Of a DNA stretch of 64,000 bases, positions 19,303 to 28,964 are shown one piece after another. The stretch lies in NCBI GenBank assembly GCA_032252755.1, contig JAVUPY010000025.1:124001-188000 (forward strand), read 5' to 3'. The notes under the pieces were generated by a model. That model saw nothing but the letters and a program-made list of their open reading frames with translations, did no database searches and was not told the origin of the DNA. The DNA is from Terriglobia bacterium (lineage in GTDB: Bacteria; Acidobacteriota; Terriglobia; Terriglobales; Acidobacteriaceae). Within the stretch, counting starts at the first letter, position 1. Each line of letters begins with the position of its first letter. The translations under genes were made by a program, and so were the position numbers.

Positions 19303-21962
19303 GCCTGTCGAGTGGGTCGAGACTCGGACCGTACGAAATCACTGCGCCGCTTGGGGCCGGCGGAATGGGCGAAGTATACCGAGCGCGCGACCCGAGGCTA
19401 GGTCGCGATGTCGCGATCAAGTTGCTGCCATCTTCACTGGCGAAGGACGATGACCGCCTACACCGATTCGAACTCGAGGCCCGCACGGTTGCCTCCCTCA
19501 ACCATCCCAACATTCTCGACCTGTTCGACATCGGTGAGTATGAAGGCTCTCCCTACCTTGTCTGCGAACTGCTGGAAGGCGAGACGCTGCGGGAACGCCT
19601 GAAGGCCGGCGCACTTGGTCAGCGACGCACGGTCGAGTACGGAATGCAGATCGCGCAGGGACTGGCGGCAGCACACGACAAGGGCATCATCCATCGCGAC
19701 CTGAAGCCGGAGAACATTTTTCTGACCAAAGATGGCAGGCTGAAGATACTGGACTTCGGGTTGGCGAAACTGGCGCAACGTGAAACCGTCGCGAGTGCAA
19801 GCGCAGATGGTTTGACCGCAGCCGCTCCGACGCACACGACGCCGGGCGTCGTCCTGGGGACGGCTGGTTATATGTCGCCTGAGCAGGTACGCGGCAATGA
19901 AGTCGACGCGCGAACGGATATCTTCAGCTACGGCGCGGTCCTCTACGAAATGCTAAGCGGACAGCGAGCGTTTCGTGGTGAATCGTCGATTGAGACGATG
20001 AACGCCATACTCAAAGAGGAACCTCCGGAACTCGACCCCGCCGCACTGCACGTTTCGCCAGGACTGGAACGTATTGTGCGGCGGTGCCTGGAAAAAGAAC
20101 CGCAGCGGAGATTCCACTCATCCCGCGACGTTGGGTTCGCGCTAGAGGCGCTGTCGCAGACCACGACCACGACTGCCCTGCCGGTTGCTCATCGTACAAA
20201 CTGGAAACTATTCGGTGCAATGGCAGCGCTCCTTGTCGCGGCGGTTGCAATCGGATTGTTGTCTGTCCGTTTAGCAAGCAATCATGGGCCCGCGCACGTC
20301 CAGTACTTCGCGATTCCAGTGAACAATGAAGTCAGCCACATGGCGATCTCTGGCGATGGCACGATGCTGGGGTTTGTATCAGTGAACGATGTGACGGGCC
20401 AGCGAATGCTGTTTGTGCAACGGATCGGCTCCCGCACATCAACGGTGCTGCCGGGTACAGAGAACGCACTATTTCCGTTCTGGTCACCTGATGACAAGTA
20501 CGTCGGGTATTTTGCCAATCGTAAGTTGATGAAAATCTCGATCTCAGGCGGGGGACCGCAGCAGCTAGCTTCGGTCAGCACACCACGCGGAGGAAGTTGG
20601 AGTAGCAAGGGCGTGATCATCTTCTCGCCGCAGTCAGGCGGACCGCTCTGGCGTATCAATGCTGACGGAACAGGTTTGGTTCAGTTAACTGACAAGATGT
20701 TTGCCAAAGACGAAGCCTCACATCGCTGGCCCCAATTTCTCCCGGACGGCAATCACTTCATCTTTTACGGAGGCAATTTCGCCAAGATCGGTAACCGCAA
20801 CGGCATCTGGATCAGTTCGCTCGATGGCGAACCGAAGCGGTTTTTGCAAGCTACCTATTCCAACGCAGCGTACGTCGATCCGGGCAAGCTTCTATATGTC
20901 GGGGAAAAGGGCCAGGTCCTGATGCAAGACTTTGATCCGAAGAGCGGTACCATTCGCGGCGAGGCGCGTATCGTCGCAGAAGGCGTAGCTTACGACGCAT
21001 CTCTATACTGGGGGGCTTTCACGGTTTCACGAAATGGAACGTTGATATCGAACACGAGCGCGGCGGCTTCGCAATCGCAGTTAACTTGGGTCGATCGGGC
21101 CGGCAAGGAATTAGGGACCTTGGGTCCTGCAGGCTTGATTTTTAATCCTGCCATTTCTCCCGACGGAACACGCGTCGCTGAGGATATTGATGATGTAACA
21201 ACAGCGAACGTCGATGTCTGGATTCGCGATTTAAAAAGTGGAACAGCGACACGTTTCACATTTGCTCCTGACGAAGAAGCCGACCCAGTATGGTCTCCGG
21301 ACGGAACCGCGATCGCTTTCCGGAGAACATCCAGTCTGTCGTTGAAAGCCTCCAACGGCCTGGAACAGGATCACGTCTGGGTAGCGCGGACCTTGGCCTC
21401 GGAGGACCGGTTGCCGAACTCGTGGACTCCTGACGGCAAGACACTGATTTACACTTCGCCGGAGCCGCGCGCGAATGGAGATGAACGGTTAATGCGGGTC
21501 AGCCGCGGGGAATCCCAGGGTACGCCGATCTTCGAAGGCGCTGCCAATTGGGCGAATGGACAAGTTTCCGCGGATGGCAAGTGGCTCGCGTATATGTCCG
21601 ATGAGTCAGGCGCTTGGGAAGTATATGTAACGAACTTCCCGGGTCTCGGCGGCAAGTGGCAGGTTTCGCAGGGTGGCGGAACCGAACCTCGCTGGCGCCA
21701 TGACGGTAAAGAGCTCTTCTATGTCAACTCGAAGGGAGTACTGACGGCGGTTCCTGTGAGCACGGTCAATGGCTTTGCGGTTGGAGTTCCCGTGCCGCTG
21801 TTTCTGCTGCGCGCCCGAATGGCCCTGTCTTCAACCGATTGCTTCAGCTACGATGTGACCCGGGACGGACAGAAATTTCTGGTGAACCGATACATTTCAC
21901 CGGAGCACGTCAGGCCGCTGGATATTGCGATCGGGATCACGGCGTCGGAAGGGCAGAAATGA
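19299..21962 (+). CDS. Membrane Ser/Thr protein kinase with C-terminal TolB-like propeller (second copy)
   Basis: 887 residues, same architecture as the preceding gene: glycine loop at 18-26, Lys41, HRDLKPEN (132-139), DFG at 152-154, one membrane helix at about 305-327 (AALLVAAVAIGLLSVRLA), and a sensor part with propeller repeats (ISPDGTRVAEDI, VWSPDGTAIAF, SWTPDGKTLIY). The two kinases clearly arose by duplication but differ throughout the sensor part. The ATGA overlap with the upstream stop indicates one transcript and equal expression, which could allow hetero-oligomers; that is inference. Confidence 0.9.
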   Translation: MSLSSGSRLGPYEITAPLGAGGMGEVYRARDPRLGRDVAIKLLPSSLAKDDDRLHRFELEARTVASLNHPNILDLFDIGEYEGSPYLVCELLEGETLRERLKAGALGQRRTVEYGMQIAQGLAAAHDKGIIHRDLKPENIFLTKDGRLKILDFGLAKLAQRETVASASADGLTAAAPTHTTPGVVLGTAGYMSPEQVRGNEVDARTDIFSYGAVLYEMLSGQRAFRGESSIETMNAILKEEPPELDPAALHVSPGLERIVRRCLEKEPQRRFHSSRDVGFALEALSQTTTTTALPVAHRTNWKLFGAMAALLVAAVAIGLLSVRLASNHGPAHVQYFAIPVNNEVSHMAISGDGTMLGFVSVNDVTGQRMLFVQRIGSRTSTVLPGTENALFPFWSPDDKYVGYFANRKLMKISISGGGPQQLASVSTPRGGSWSSKGVIIFSPQSGGPLWRINADGTGLVQLTDKMFAKDEASHRWPQFLPDGNHFIFYGGNFAKIGNRNGIWISSLDGEPKRFLQATYSNAAYVDPGKLLYVGEKGQVLMQDFDPKSGTIRGEARIVAEGVAYDASLYWGAFTVSRNGTLISNTSAAASQSQLTWVDRAGKELGTLGPAGLIFNPAISPDGTRVAEDIDDVTTANVDVWIRDLKSGTATRFTFAPDEEADPVWSPDGTAIAFRRTSSLSLKASNGLEQDHVWVARTLASEDRLPNSWTPDGKTLIYTSPEPRANGDERLMRVSRGESQGTPIFEGAANWANGQVSADGKWLAYMSDESGAWEVYVTNFPGLGGKWQVSQGGGTEPRWRHDGKELFYVNSKGVLTAVPVSTVNGFAVGVPVPLFLLRARMALSSTDCFSYDVTRDGQKFLVNRYISPEHVRPLDIAIGITASEGQK

Positions 21963-22070
21963 TTGCGGCTGGAAGCAGATTGGGTTGACGGCACCATACT
22001 GGAAGACGCCAGCGCCGAACCGCATGAAACCGGTTATTATTTATCTCATCACTTTTGCGAGAGATAGGTC

Positions 22071-23186
22071 ATGCTCAAGGTATCCAAAATTGTCTTCATA
22101 CTACTGTTCTCCACGGCTCTTGCGGCTGCTCAATCCAAACACTTCGATTGCACACCGTCGTTTTCACTGAAAGCCCCCTGGCAGGGTGCCGATGCGGCAT
22201 ACTCCATCCCCCTGCAGGATGGGCGCGTGGTATGGATTTTCGGAGATACCCTTTACGGCGACAAGCGTGAAGTCACCGGGAACGAACCCAAGATGGTGCA
22301 CAACTCACTGGGGATCTCGACATGCAAGAACGGCAAGTGGAATCTTGAATACTCGATCAAGCGCGATGCAAACGGCGCATTTGACAGCTTTTTCAAACCG
22401 CAACGTAGTGACGGCACCTACTACTGGGCGCTGGACGGCGTGGAATATAAACACGAACTGTGGATCACGCTGCTATGCGTGCGCAATAAGCCGAACTCCG
22501 ATGCCTTTGCGCTTGGGTTTGAGGTCTGCGGGACCGATCTCGCGCATGTGACCGGGATCGAGAAGAATCCGCAGGACTGGAAGATTTCGTACTCGCCGCT
22601 CGTGGATGAGGCTGTTCACGCGAATCCGTCCGCTTCAACATTGATCAAGGACAACTATCTCTATATTTTCACGATGTACGAACAGGGGAACCGGCCGCAA
22701 ATCCTCACGCGCATTCCGGTAAAAGGGCTTGGCGATCCAAAGAAGAACCTGCAGTACTTGGGAAGCGACGATAAGTGGCATGACGGCCTCGATCCAGCCA
22801 AAGCCAAGGTTGTGATGGAGAAGGGCGCTTCTGAAATGTCGGTGCGCTACCACCCGGAACTGAAGAAATGGATTGCGGTGATGGTGGATCCGCAGATTTT
22901 TTCAGACAAAGTGATCTTTCGCACAGCGCCCAGCATGACCGGCCCATGGACGTCCGGCGACGTGATCTACAAGATTCCAATACTGCAGAAGAGCGATCCT
23001 CACTACGATCCCGATACTTTCTGTTACGCTGGCAAAGAACATCCCGAGTTCGAAAAATCTGGCGAGTTACTGTTCACTTACGTCTGCAATACGATGAAGC
23101 CTAAGAAGCTCGAAACAGAACCGAACGTCTATATCCCCCAGGTCGTGAGCATGCCCATGCCCGTGCCCAATGGAGCGAAGAAGTAA
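22071..23186 (+). CDS. Secreted beta-propeller protein, DUF4185-like
   Basis: 371 residues with a signal peptide (MLKVSKIVFILLFSTALAAAQ). The VVWIFGDTLYGDKREVTGNE...MVHNSLGIS segment is characteristic of DUF4185 and related five-bladed propeller proteins that resemble glycoside hydrolase propellers. Later segments (SASTLIKDNYLYIFTMYEQGN, MSVRYHPELKKWIAVM, FRTAPSMTGPW) look like successive blades. It could bind or cut a glycan, but no catalytic triad is assigned here. It lies 108 bp after the kinase pair and 123 bp before the two-component genes on the same strand. The distal ligand is unknown. Confidence 0.68.
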   Translation: MLKVSKIVFILLFSTALAAAQSKHFDCTPSFSLKAPWQGADAAYSIPLQDGRVVWIFGDTLYGDKREVTGNEPKMVHNSLGISTCKNGKWNLEYSIKRDANGAFDSFFKPQRSDGTYYWALDGVEYKHELWITLLCVRNKPNSDAFALGFEVCGTDLAHVTGIEKNPQDWKISYSPLVDEAVHANPSASTLIKDNYLYIFTMYEQGNRPQILTRIPVKGLGDPKKNLQYLGSDDKWHDGLDPAKAKVVMEKGASEMSVRYHPELKKWIAVMVDPQIFSDKVIFRTAPSMTGPWTSGDVIYKIPILQKSDPHYDPDTFCYAGKEHPEFEKSGELLFTYVCNTMKPKKLETEPNVYIPQVVSMPMPVPNGAKK

Positions 23187-23309
23187 ATACTGGTCCCTGC
23201 ACTCGGACGTGCATGAAGGTGCTCATTGGCATAGTGATGCCAGCGAGGCCGAGTTGTGTCATTTGTAACCCACGCGAGCGCGCATAATGATGCTTATTCA
23301 GAAGCCAGC

Positions 23310-23984
23310 ATGCGCATCCTGGTAATTGAAGACGAGCGGCGCCTGGCCGGCAATATCGCTCGAAGTTTGCGTGAGAGTGCCGGTTATGCGGTCGATTGTT
23401 CGTACGATGGCGAAGAAGGCCTCTACATGGCCGAGTCAAATCCGTACGACTTGTTGATCCTCGATCTCATGCTCCCGCACCTCGATGGAGCGCAAATACT
23501 GCAACGTTTGCGAAAATCGGGGAAAGATGTCCCGGTGCTGGTTCTTACGGCGCGCGATGAACGTGAGTCGGTCGTCGCCTTGCTGAACGGCGGGGCAGAC
23601 GACTACGTCACCAAGCCATTCGATCTGGGAGAACTGATCGCGCGGGCCAAGGCGCTCATTCGACGCGGCAAAGGACACGCTTCAGCGGCGTTGCACTTCG
23701 GGAACGTGGAGATCGATACCAGCCAGCAGCGAGTTTATCGGGCGGGAAAGGCCGTCGCGCTTTCGGCGATGGAGTACCGTGTTCTGGAATATCTTGCTCA
23801 CCGGAAAGGTGCAATCGTCTCGAAGACCGAACTCTCCGAACATCTGTACGATTTCAACTGGGAGCGCTTCAGCAACGTCATTGAGGTCTACGTATCCGGC
23901 CTTCGCCGCAAGCTGGAAGACCGCAACGGGGAGATGATTCAGACTCTGCGCGGCCAAGGTTACCTGTTGCGGGACCAGGAATGA
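23310..23984 (+). CDS. OmpR-family response regulator
   Basis: 224 residues from ATG 23310, the start that gives the normal OmpR-family length; longer upstream frames are not supported. Receiver domain about 1-115 with MRILVIEDERRL at the start, phospho-acceptor Asp52 in LLILDLMLP, and Lys102 in DDYVTKPFD. A winged-helix DNA-binding domain follows (about 127-222: LSAMEYRVLEYLAHRKG, VIEVYVSGLRRKLE, QTLRGQGYLL). It overlaps the histidine-kinase gene by 4 nt (ATGA), so the two are a cognate pair. Confidence 0.94.
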   Translation: MRILVIEDERRLAGNIARSLRESAGYAVDCSYDGEEGLYMAESNPYDLLILDLMLPHLDGAQILQRLRKSGKDVPVLVLTARDERESVVALLNGGADDYVTKPFDLGELIARAKALIRRGKGHASAALHFGNVEIDTSQQRVYRAGKAVALSAMEYRVLEYLAHRKGAIVSKTELSEHLYDFNWERFSNVIEVYVSGLRRKLEDRNGEMIQTLRGQGYLLRDQE

Positions 23985-25396
23985 AGCAGCTCTCCATAAC
24001 GCGACGCCTCATCGTCTCGCTAGTCCTGGCGCAGCTTGTGCTGACAGCGGCAGTGGTCGGCCTCGCCACTTATCTCACGAGTTGGCAGTTGCGTAAGGCG
24101 CTCGATGCCGGCCTGCACGGAAGAGCGACAACGATTGCCGCGCTGGTGCGCTTCAGCGAGGACGAGAAGCCCACGCTCATCTTCGACAACAGCCTGGTGC
24201 CGCCGCCGCTCGATAGTGAGCATCCGGACATTTACGAGATTCTCGGGAGCAACGGGAGCATCATTGCGAAATCTCCGAACTGGCAAGGCGACCTGCCGCT
24301 GCCTCGAAATACGGACCGTTCTTACTGGACGGCGCGACTGGGGAATCAGCAGTACCGGGTGATTCGATTAAAGGAAATATCCGTACTCGATTCGGAAGGT
24401 CCCGGGACGGAGAATTCTGCAACTATCACGGTCTTTTACGCGGCCTCGACCCGCGAGATTCGCGAGCGTGAGTGGTGGGTGGCGATCTCTACCTTCCTCG
24501 GCAGCCTCGTGCTGCTCGCAATCGCGACATCAACAACGATTTGGGTGGTTCGGAAGGGACTGTCGCCGCTGTGGTCTCTCGCCAGCAGCGCGGCGCAGGT
24601 TAACGCGACGGATTGGCAACTCGGAGCCGCCGATGAGGCAAGGTCGACGGTTGAACTTGTTCCTCTTACCGAGGCCATGGACCGCATGTTGGCCACGCTG
24701 CAGGAAGCGTTCTTATCCGAGCGCGAGCTTGTGGCGAACGTCGCGCACGAGATCAAGACGCCGATCGCCGTCGTGAAGTCCACTTTACAGTTGGCGCTGC
24801 AACGGCCGCGCGGTGCTGAGGAGTATCGGCGGCAACTGGAGCATGCGCTTGATGATGTTGGACGGTTGGAATCGCTGACGCATTCGATGCTTCGCCTTGC
24901 GCGAGCCGAGCAACTGCGGGAAGGGAATGGCCGGGAAAAGCTGCCGCCGGTGGACATCGCTGCGAGCTGCGAACAGAGCGCCGACCGCTGGCGTCCGATC
25001 GCGGAAGCGAAGTCCGTGCGAATCTCGGTGAACGCCTCGAACATGGCGGAGATTCCGGGCGACGCAGATGACCTGGAATTGATCTGGAGCAACCTGCTCG
25101 ACAATGCGATTCGCTACAGCCCCGCGGGCGCGGAGGTGCGAGTCTCCGTCGCGAGAGGCGATGGCCGGGTGAGAGTGGAGGTCGCCGACCAGGGACCGGG
25201 CATCGGCGAAGAGGAGCTGCAAAGAATCTTCCACCGGTTCCACCGCTCCGATGCGTCCCGCTCGCGCGAGACCGGTGGCTACGGCTTGGGTCTGGCGATC
25301 GCGAAAGCGATGGTCGAGGCTTACGGCGGCAGCATCACTGCGGAGAATTGCAGTGACGCAGGAGCGAAGTTTTCGGTCGAGCTTCCAGCCAAGTAG
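23981..25396 (+). CDS. Sensor histidine kinase
   Basis: 471 residues. Two membrane helices (about 10-32 and 166-188) enclose a periplasmic sensor of about 130 residues; then comes a HAMP-like linker, the dimerisation/phospho-acceptor region NVAHEIKTPIAVV with His256, the N box NLLDNAIRYSP, G1 box DQGPGIG, F region IFHRFHRSD and G2 box GGYGLGLAI. All catalytic motifs are intact. It phosphorylates the response regulator encoded just upstream with a 4-nt overlap. The signal is not known; the QseC/CusS-like layout would allow metal or envelope stress. Confidence 0.94.
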   Translation: MKQLSITRRLIVSLVLAQLVLTAAVVGLATYLTSWQLRKALDAGLHGRATTIAALVRFSEDEKPTLIFDNSLVPPPLDSEHPDIYEILGSNGSIIAKSPNWQGDLPLPRNTDRSYWTARLGNQQYRVIRLKEISVLDSEGPGTENSATITVFYAASTREIREREWWVAISTFLGSLVLLAIATSTTIWVVRKGLSPLWSLASSAAQVNATDWQLGAADEARSTVELVPLTEAMDRMLATLQEAFLSERELVANVAHEIKTPIAVVKSTLQLALQRPRGAEEYRRQLEHALDDVGRLESLTHSMLRLARAEQLREGNGREKLPPVDIAASCEQSADRWRPIAEAKSVRISVNASNMAEIPGDADDLELIWSNLLDNAIRYSPAGAEVRVSVARGDGRVRVEVADQGPGIGEEELQRIFHRFHRSDASRSRETGGYGLGLAIAKAMVEAYGGSITAENCSDAGAKFSVELPAK

Positions 25397-25482
25397 ACAG
25401 TGCCAACGGGCCATCTAAGCGCAACAATGTGGAGGAGCCGTTCGCATTGCGATCGATATACTGATTGCGATATGGGGGCGAA

Positions 25483-26154
25483 ATGACTGATAGCGCATTC
25501 TTTACTCCGGGAGTATTCGAATTTCTTCGTCAATTGAAGCGGCACAATGACCGCGAGTGGTTCGCGAAGAACAAAATGCGATACCAGCAGTTCGTGCAGG
25601 AACCTGCGCTGCGGTTCATCGCGGGTTTCGCACCGGAGCTTACGAAGCTCAGTCCACATTTCGTAGCTGACGCACGGCCGACGCGCGGGTCGCTGTTCCG
25701 CATCTATCGCGATACTCGATTCTCCTCCGACAAGCGGCCCTTCAAAACGCATGTTGGAATTCATTTCTCGCACGAAAAGGGCAAAGATGCGCATGCGCCG
25801 GTCTTCTATTTCCACCTCGAACCCGACAATTGCTTCGCGGCTGCCGGCGTTTGGCATCCGGACGCGCCGGCGCTGACGAAGATTCGAACGGCTGTTGTGG
25901 CGAATCCGGCGGAGTGGAAGAGCATCCGAAAGAGGATCGAGTTGGAGGGCGACAAGCTTTCGCGACCGCCCCGCGGGTTCGATCCGAATCACGAATTTGC
26001 CGACGATCTCAAGTTCAAGGACTTCGTGGCATCGATCGAGTTGAGCGAGAAGCAGATCTGCGGTGCAAAGTGCATGCAGGATTTTGCCGGAGCATGCCGC
26101 AAGATGGCTCCGCTGGTGGAATTCACGACAAAGGCGCTGGGGTTCAAGTACTAA
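25483..26154 (+). CDS. DUF2461 family protein
   Basis: 223 residues from ATG 25483, preceded by a G-rich Shine-Dalgarno at 25474-25478; the TTG at 25465 is less likely. The sequence matches the DUF2461/TIGR02453 family: FLRQLKRHNDREWFAKNKMRY near the N-terminus, RIYRDTRFSSDKRPFKTHVGIHF in the centre and VWHPDAPALTKIR. Cytoplasmic, soluble; no biochemical role is established for the family. Convergent with the dienelactone-hydrolase gene, 34 bp apart. Confidence 0.85.
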   Translation: MTDSAFFTPGVFEFLRQLKRHNDREWFAKNKMRYQQFVQEPALRFIAGFAPELTKLSPHFVADARPTRGSLFRIYRDTRFSSDKRPFKTHVGIHFSHEKGKDAHAPVFYFHLEPDNCFAAAGVWHPDAPALTKIRTAVVANPAEWKSIRKRIELEGDKLSRPPRGFDPNHEFADDLKFKDFVASIELSEKQICGAKCMQDFAGACRKMAPLVEFTTKALGFKY

Positions 26155-26186
26155 CCGGGGCGCGACAAGGCCAAGTAGTGCCCCGG
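26155..26186. terminator. Possible bidirectional terminator between convergent genes
   Basis: A 7-bp inverted repeat (CCGGGGC at 26155-26161 and GCCCCGG at 26180-26186) lies exactly between two convergent stop codons. There is no T run, so this is tentative. Confidence 0.3.
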
Positions 26187-26188
26187 CG

Positions 26189-26860
26189 CTAGGATAAGTT
26201 CTTCTTCAGAAAATCGAGCGATCGTTGGCGCGCGAGTTTTGAAGCGTCGGCGTTGAAGCTGGTGCGATCGCTGGTGTTGAAGCCGTGGCCGGCGTCGTAC
26301 CAGAAGATCGGAACATCCGGGTGCGCGGCCTGGACCTTGTCTACCTCTTCTTTCGGAATGTGCTGGTCCAGTTTGCCGAAGTGGAGCATCACCGGGCACT
26401 GCGACGTTTCTCCTGCATATTGCGCGATACGACCGCCGTAGTAGCCCACAGCGGCATCAGGGTTGAGGCGGGTAGCTGCGAGCCAGGCCATGGTTCCGCC
26501 CATGCAGTAACCGGTCACGCCCACTTTTCGCGCGCCCTGCTCACGTAGATAACTCATTGCCGCGGCAATGTCCTTGACGGCATTGCCGGGATTGATTTGC
26601 CGCGCGAGTCCGATGCCGTACTGCGCTTCTTCCCCCTCGTACCCCAGTTCCACTCCGCGCTGCATGCGATCGAAGAGCGCAGGAGCGACAGAGAGAAAGC
26701 CATCGTCCCCGTACTCATCGACGACCGACCGAATATGACGATTGACGCCGAACGCTTCCTGTATGACGACGAGTCCAGCCGTCGGTTTTCCATTTGGCCG
26801 AGAGATATACGCGTCGAATTCGTGGCCGTCCTCGGCCCTGAGCTTTGTGTGTTCTCCCAT
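26189..26860 (-). CDS. Dienelactone hydrolase family protein
   Basis: 223 residues, the usual size of bacterial dienelactone hydrolases. The catalytic triad can be placed: Cys119 in GYCMGG (the family uses Cys where most alpha/beta hydrolases have Ser), Asp165 in GKLDQHIP, and His192 in DAGHGF; Glu35 in IQEAFG is the residue that activates the cysteine. Cytoplasmic. The family opens lactone rings in chlorocatechol degradation, but many members act on other esters, so the true substrate is unknown. No other catechol-pathway gene is adjacent. Confidence 0.88.
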   Translation of the reverse strand: MGEHTKLRAEDGHEFDAYISRPNGKPTAGLVVIQEAFGVNRHIRSVVDEYGDDGFLSVAPALFDRMQRGVELGYEGEEAQYGIGLARQINPGNAVKDIAAAMSYLREQGARKVGVTGYCMGGTMAWLAATRLNPDAAVGYYGGRIAQYAGETSQCPVMLHFGKLDQHIPKEEVDKVQAAHPDVPIFWYDAGHGFNTSDRTSFNADASKLARQRSLDFLKKNLS

Positions 26861-26982
26861 GCACGCTCAGATTTCTGGACTCGCGGAATGGATGCATTTT
26901 AGCGTGAGGTCTTTCGCGCGCCCTTTCGGCGCTTCCAGCGACAATCTCTCTGGTATGCTCTTGGGTCGTTCTGAGGAGCACC

Positions 26983-28902
26983 ATGCGCAATCTCTTTGTC
27001 TCTTTTGTTCTATGCCTCATTGCTGTCTGTGGATTCGCTCAACAATCGCGGCATCCTTACACATTCGATGATTCTGTCACGCTGCGCAGTGCGTCACCGG
27101 TTGCGGTGTCTCCGGACGGCAAGAGCATTCTCTACCGCGTGCAGTTCGGGGCGCAAAAGGGAACTACCAACACGGAGTGGGATTTGATCGCTCCGTCGGG
27201 CGGCGACTCGCGGCAGCTCAGCATTCCCGAAAAGTTTCAGCCGCGTGGGTTCACGCGCGATGGTTCGGCACTCTATGGGACATACGAGGTCGGCAAAGCG
27301 GGGCAGTTGGCGACCTTGCCGCTGGCGCCGGCCTACACCCCCGCTGCCGCCGCGGCAACTCCGATTCCGCTGACGGCACTTCCGCGAGGAATTCACTCCG
27401 CGGCGATCTCGCCTGACGGTTCGCATTACGCCGTGCTCGCCGATCCGCGCCTTCCCGACCCGCTCGACGACGTCCACACGGTAATTGAGGCAAAGCCAAC
27501 CAGCATCTACGTCGTGGGTGCCAATGGATCGGGTGGAGCGTGGTGGTGTTCCAATTTGCATGACGTCAACCAGGTAGCATGGTCGCCGGATGGCGCTTCG
27601 CTCGCGGTGTTGTCGACGACGCCGAAGATCGGCTTTCACTATATGCGGTCTTTCATTGACGTTTGCAGCGTAGCAGGGTCGCGCCATGTCGCAACCGTCG
27701 ATAATTCTGCTGGAAGCCTTGTGTGGACTAATGGCGGCAAGGAACTGGCGTTCTTGAGCACGACTTCGTCTGTCTTGACGCCCGATCACGTTTGGACGGT
27801 TTCGGCGAGCGGCGGAACTCCAGTGGACCGCACGCCTAAGCTGCAGGGTTCGGTGCTGCACATCTCCGTGGATAACAAAGGGAGCGTGTGGGTAACTGTC
27901 GAGCGCGGGGTCCAGGCGGAGATCGATGCCTTCCAGAATGGAGCGCTCTTGCCCACGTACAAGTGGGCTGCGGGCACGATTCAGAGCGGCATTATTTCGC
28001 CGCAGATCAGCTCTGCGCCTGAGGGGCGCGCGATGGCCGTTGTCGATCCGCAGCACACGACGAACGTTGCGGTTGCGCAAGGGAACGAGTTGCAGCGCAT
28101 CACGAAAGAAGGCGACGAACAACTGGCGAAAATTGCCCTGGGCAAAACGCGGGTAGTGCACTGGACAAGCAAAGAGGGGATCGCGCTGGAAGGCGTGCTG
28201 ACTCTGCCACCAAATTATGAGGCGGGCCACCACTATCCCTTTGTAAACCTGCCGCACGGCGGGCCGGAAGGGAACGACGAACTCGCGTTTAACGGCATGG
28301 CGAAGATCATCGCCGGGATGGGCTATGTGGTGCTGCAGCCGGAGTATCGTGGCTCGACCGGCTACGGCACAGAGTTCTTGAACGCCATCTACCAGCATTT
28401 CGGCGACCGCGCGTACCGCGATGTGGATAGCGCGACCGATTACGCGGTTCAGCAAGGCTGGGCGGATCCGAACCGGTTGGCGATGTTCGGCTGGAGTGCC
28501 GGCGGATTTATGACCGCATGGACGGTTACCCAGACGAATCGTTACAAGGCCGCGATTGAGGGAGCCGGCATCACCGACTGGGGCAGTTTCATGTGGACGA
28601 GCGACATTCAGCAGTTCGACTACGACGCGCGTTGGCCGGACAAGGATCCGGAAGCCTTCTCGCAATTTTCGGCTGCGCTGCATTCAGAGAATGTCACCAC
28701 ACCCTTGCTGATCCTGCATGGCGCCGCCGACGAGCGAGTTCCGACCTACCAGGGCCGAGAACTGTTCGAGGTAATGGCAGCCCGCGGAAAAACAGTTCGC
28801 ATGGTGACGTATCCGGGTTCGCCGCACTTCCCGAGAAAGTGGGAGCAGATTCGGGATGTGTTTCGCGAAGTCGCAGCGTGGTTGGCCAAGTACAACCCGT
28901 AG
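26983..28902 (+). CDS. Prolyl oligopeptidase family (S9) serine peptidase, exported
   Basis: 639 residues with signal peptide MRNLFVSFVLCLIAVCGFAQ. An N-terminal seven-bladed-propeller-like part (about 25-390, with SPDG motifs) precedes the alpha/beta hydrolase catalytic domain. Triad: Ser505 in GWSAGG, Asp583 in HGAADERVP, His615 in GSPHFPRK. The segment LPHGGPEGNDELAF holds the oxyanion loop. This is the acylaminoacyl/dipeptidyl peptidase type S9C layout. It probably trims short peptides in the periplasm. Confidence 0.9.
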   Translation: MRNLFVSFVLCLIAVCGFAQQSRHPYTFDDSVTLRSASPVAVSPDGKSILYRVQFGAQKGTTNTEWDLIAPSGGDSRQLSIPEKFQPRGFTRDGSALYGTYEVGKAGQLATLPLAPAYTPAAAAATPIPLTALPRGIHSAAISPDGSHYAVLADPRLPDPLDDVHTVIEAKPTSIYVVGANGSGGAWWCSNLHDVNQVAWSPDGASLAVLSTTPKIGFHYMRSFIDVCSVAGSRHVATVDNSAGSLVWTNGGKELAFLSTTSSVLTPDHVWTVSASGGTPVDRTPKLQGSVLHISVDNKGSVWVTVERGVQAEIDAFQNGALLPTYKWAAGTIQSGIISPQISSAPEGRAMAVVDPQHTTNVAVAQGNELQRITKEGDEQLAKIALGKTRVVHWTSKEGIALEGVLTLPPNYEAGHHYPFVNLPHGGPEGNDELAFNGMAKIIAGMGYVVLQPEYRGSTGYGTEFLNAIYQHFGDRAYRDVDSATDYAVQQGWADPNRLAMFGWSAGGFMTAWTVTQTNRYKAAIEGAGITDWGSFMWTSDIQQFDYDARWPDKDPEAFSQFSAALHSENVTTPLLILHGAADERVPTYQGRELFEVMAARGKTVRMVTYPGSPHFPRKWEQIRDVFREVAAWLAKYNP

Positions 28903-28908
28903 ACGAGA

Positions 28909-28943
28909 AACCCACGGCCGCGATGCTGACGGAACCGTGGGTT
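28909..28943. terminator. Possible terminator hairpin between convergent genes
   Basis: Perfect 9-bp inverted repeat (AACCCACGG / CCGTGGGTT) with a 17-nt loop, just after the S9 peptidase stop and before the convergent AhpD-like stop. T content downstream is low. Confidence 0.4.
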
Positions 28944-28964
28944 CTTGTCCTTCACTTAGCTCGG

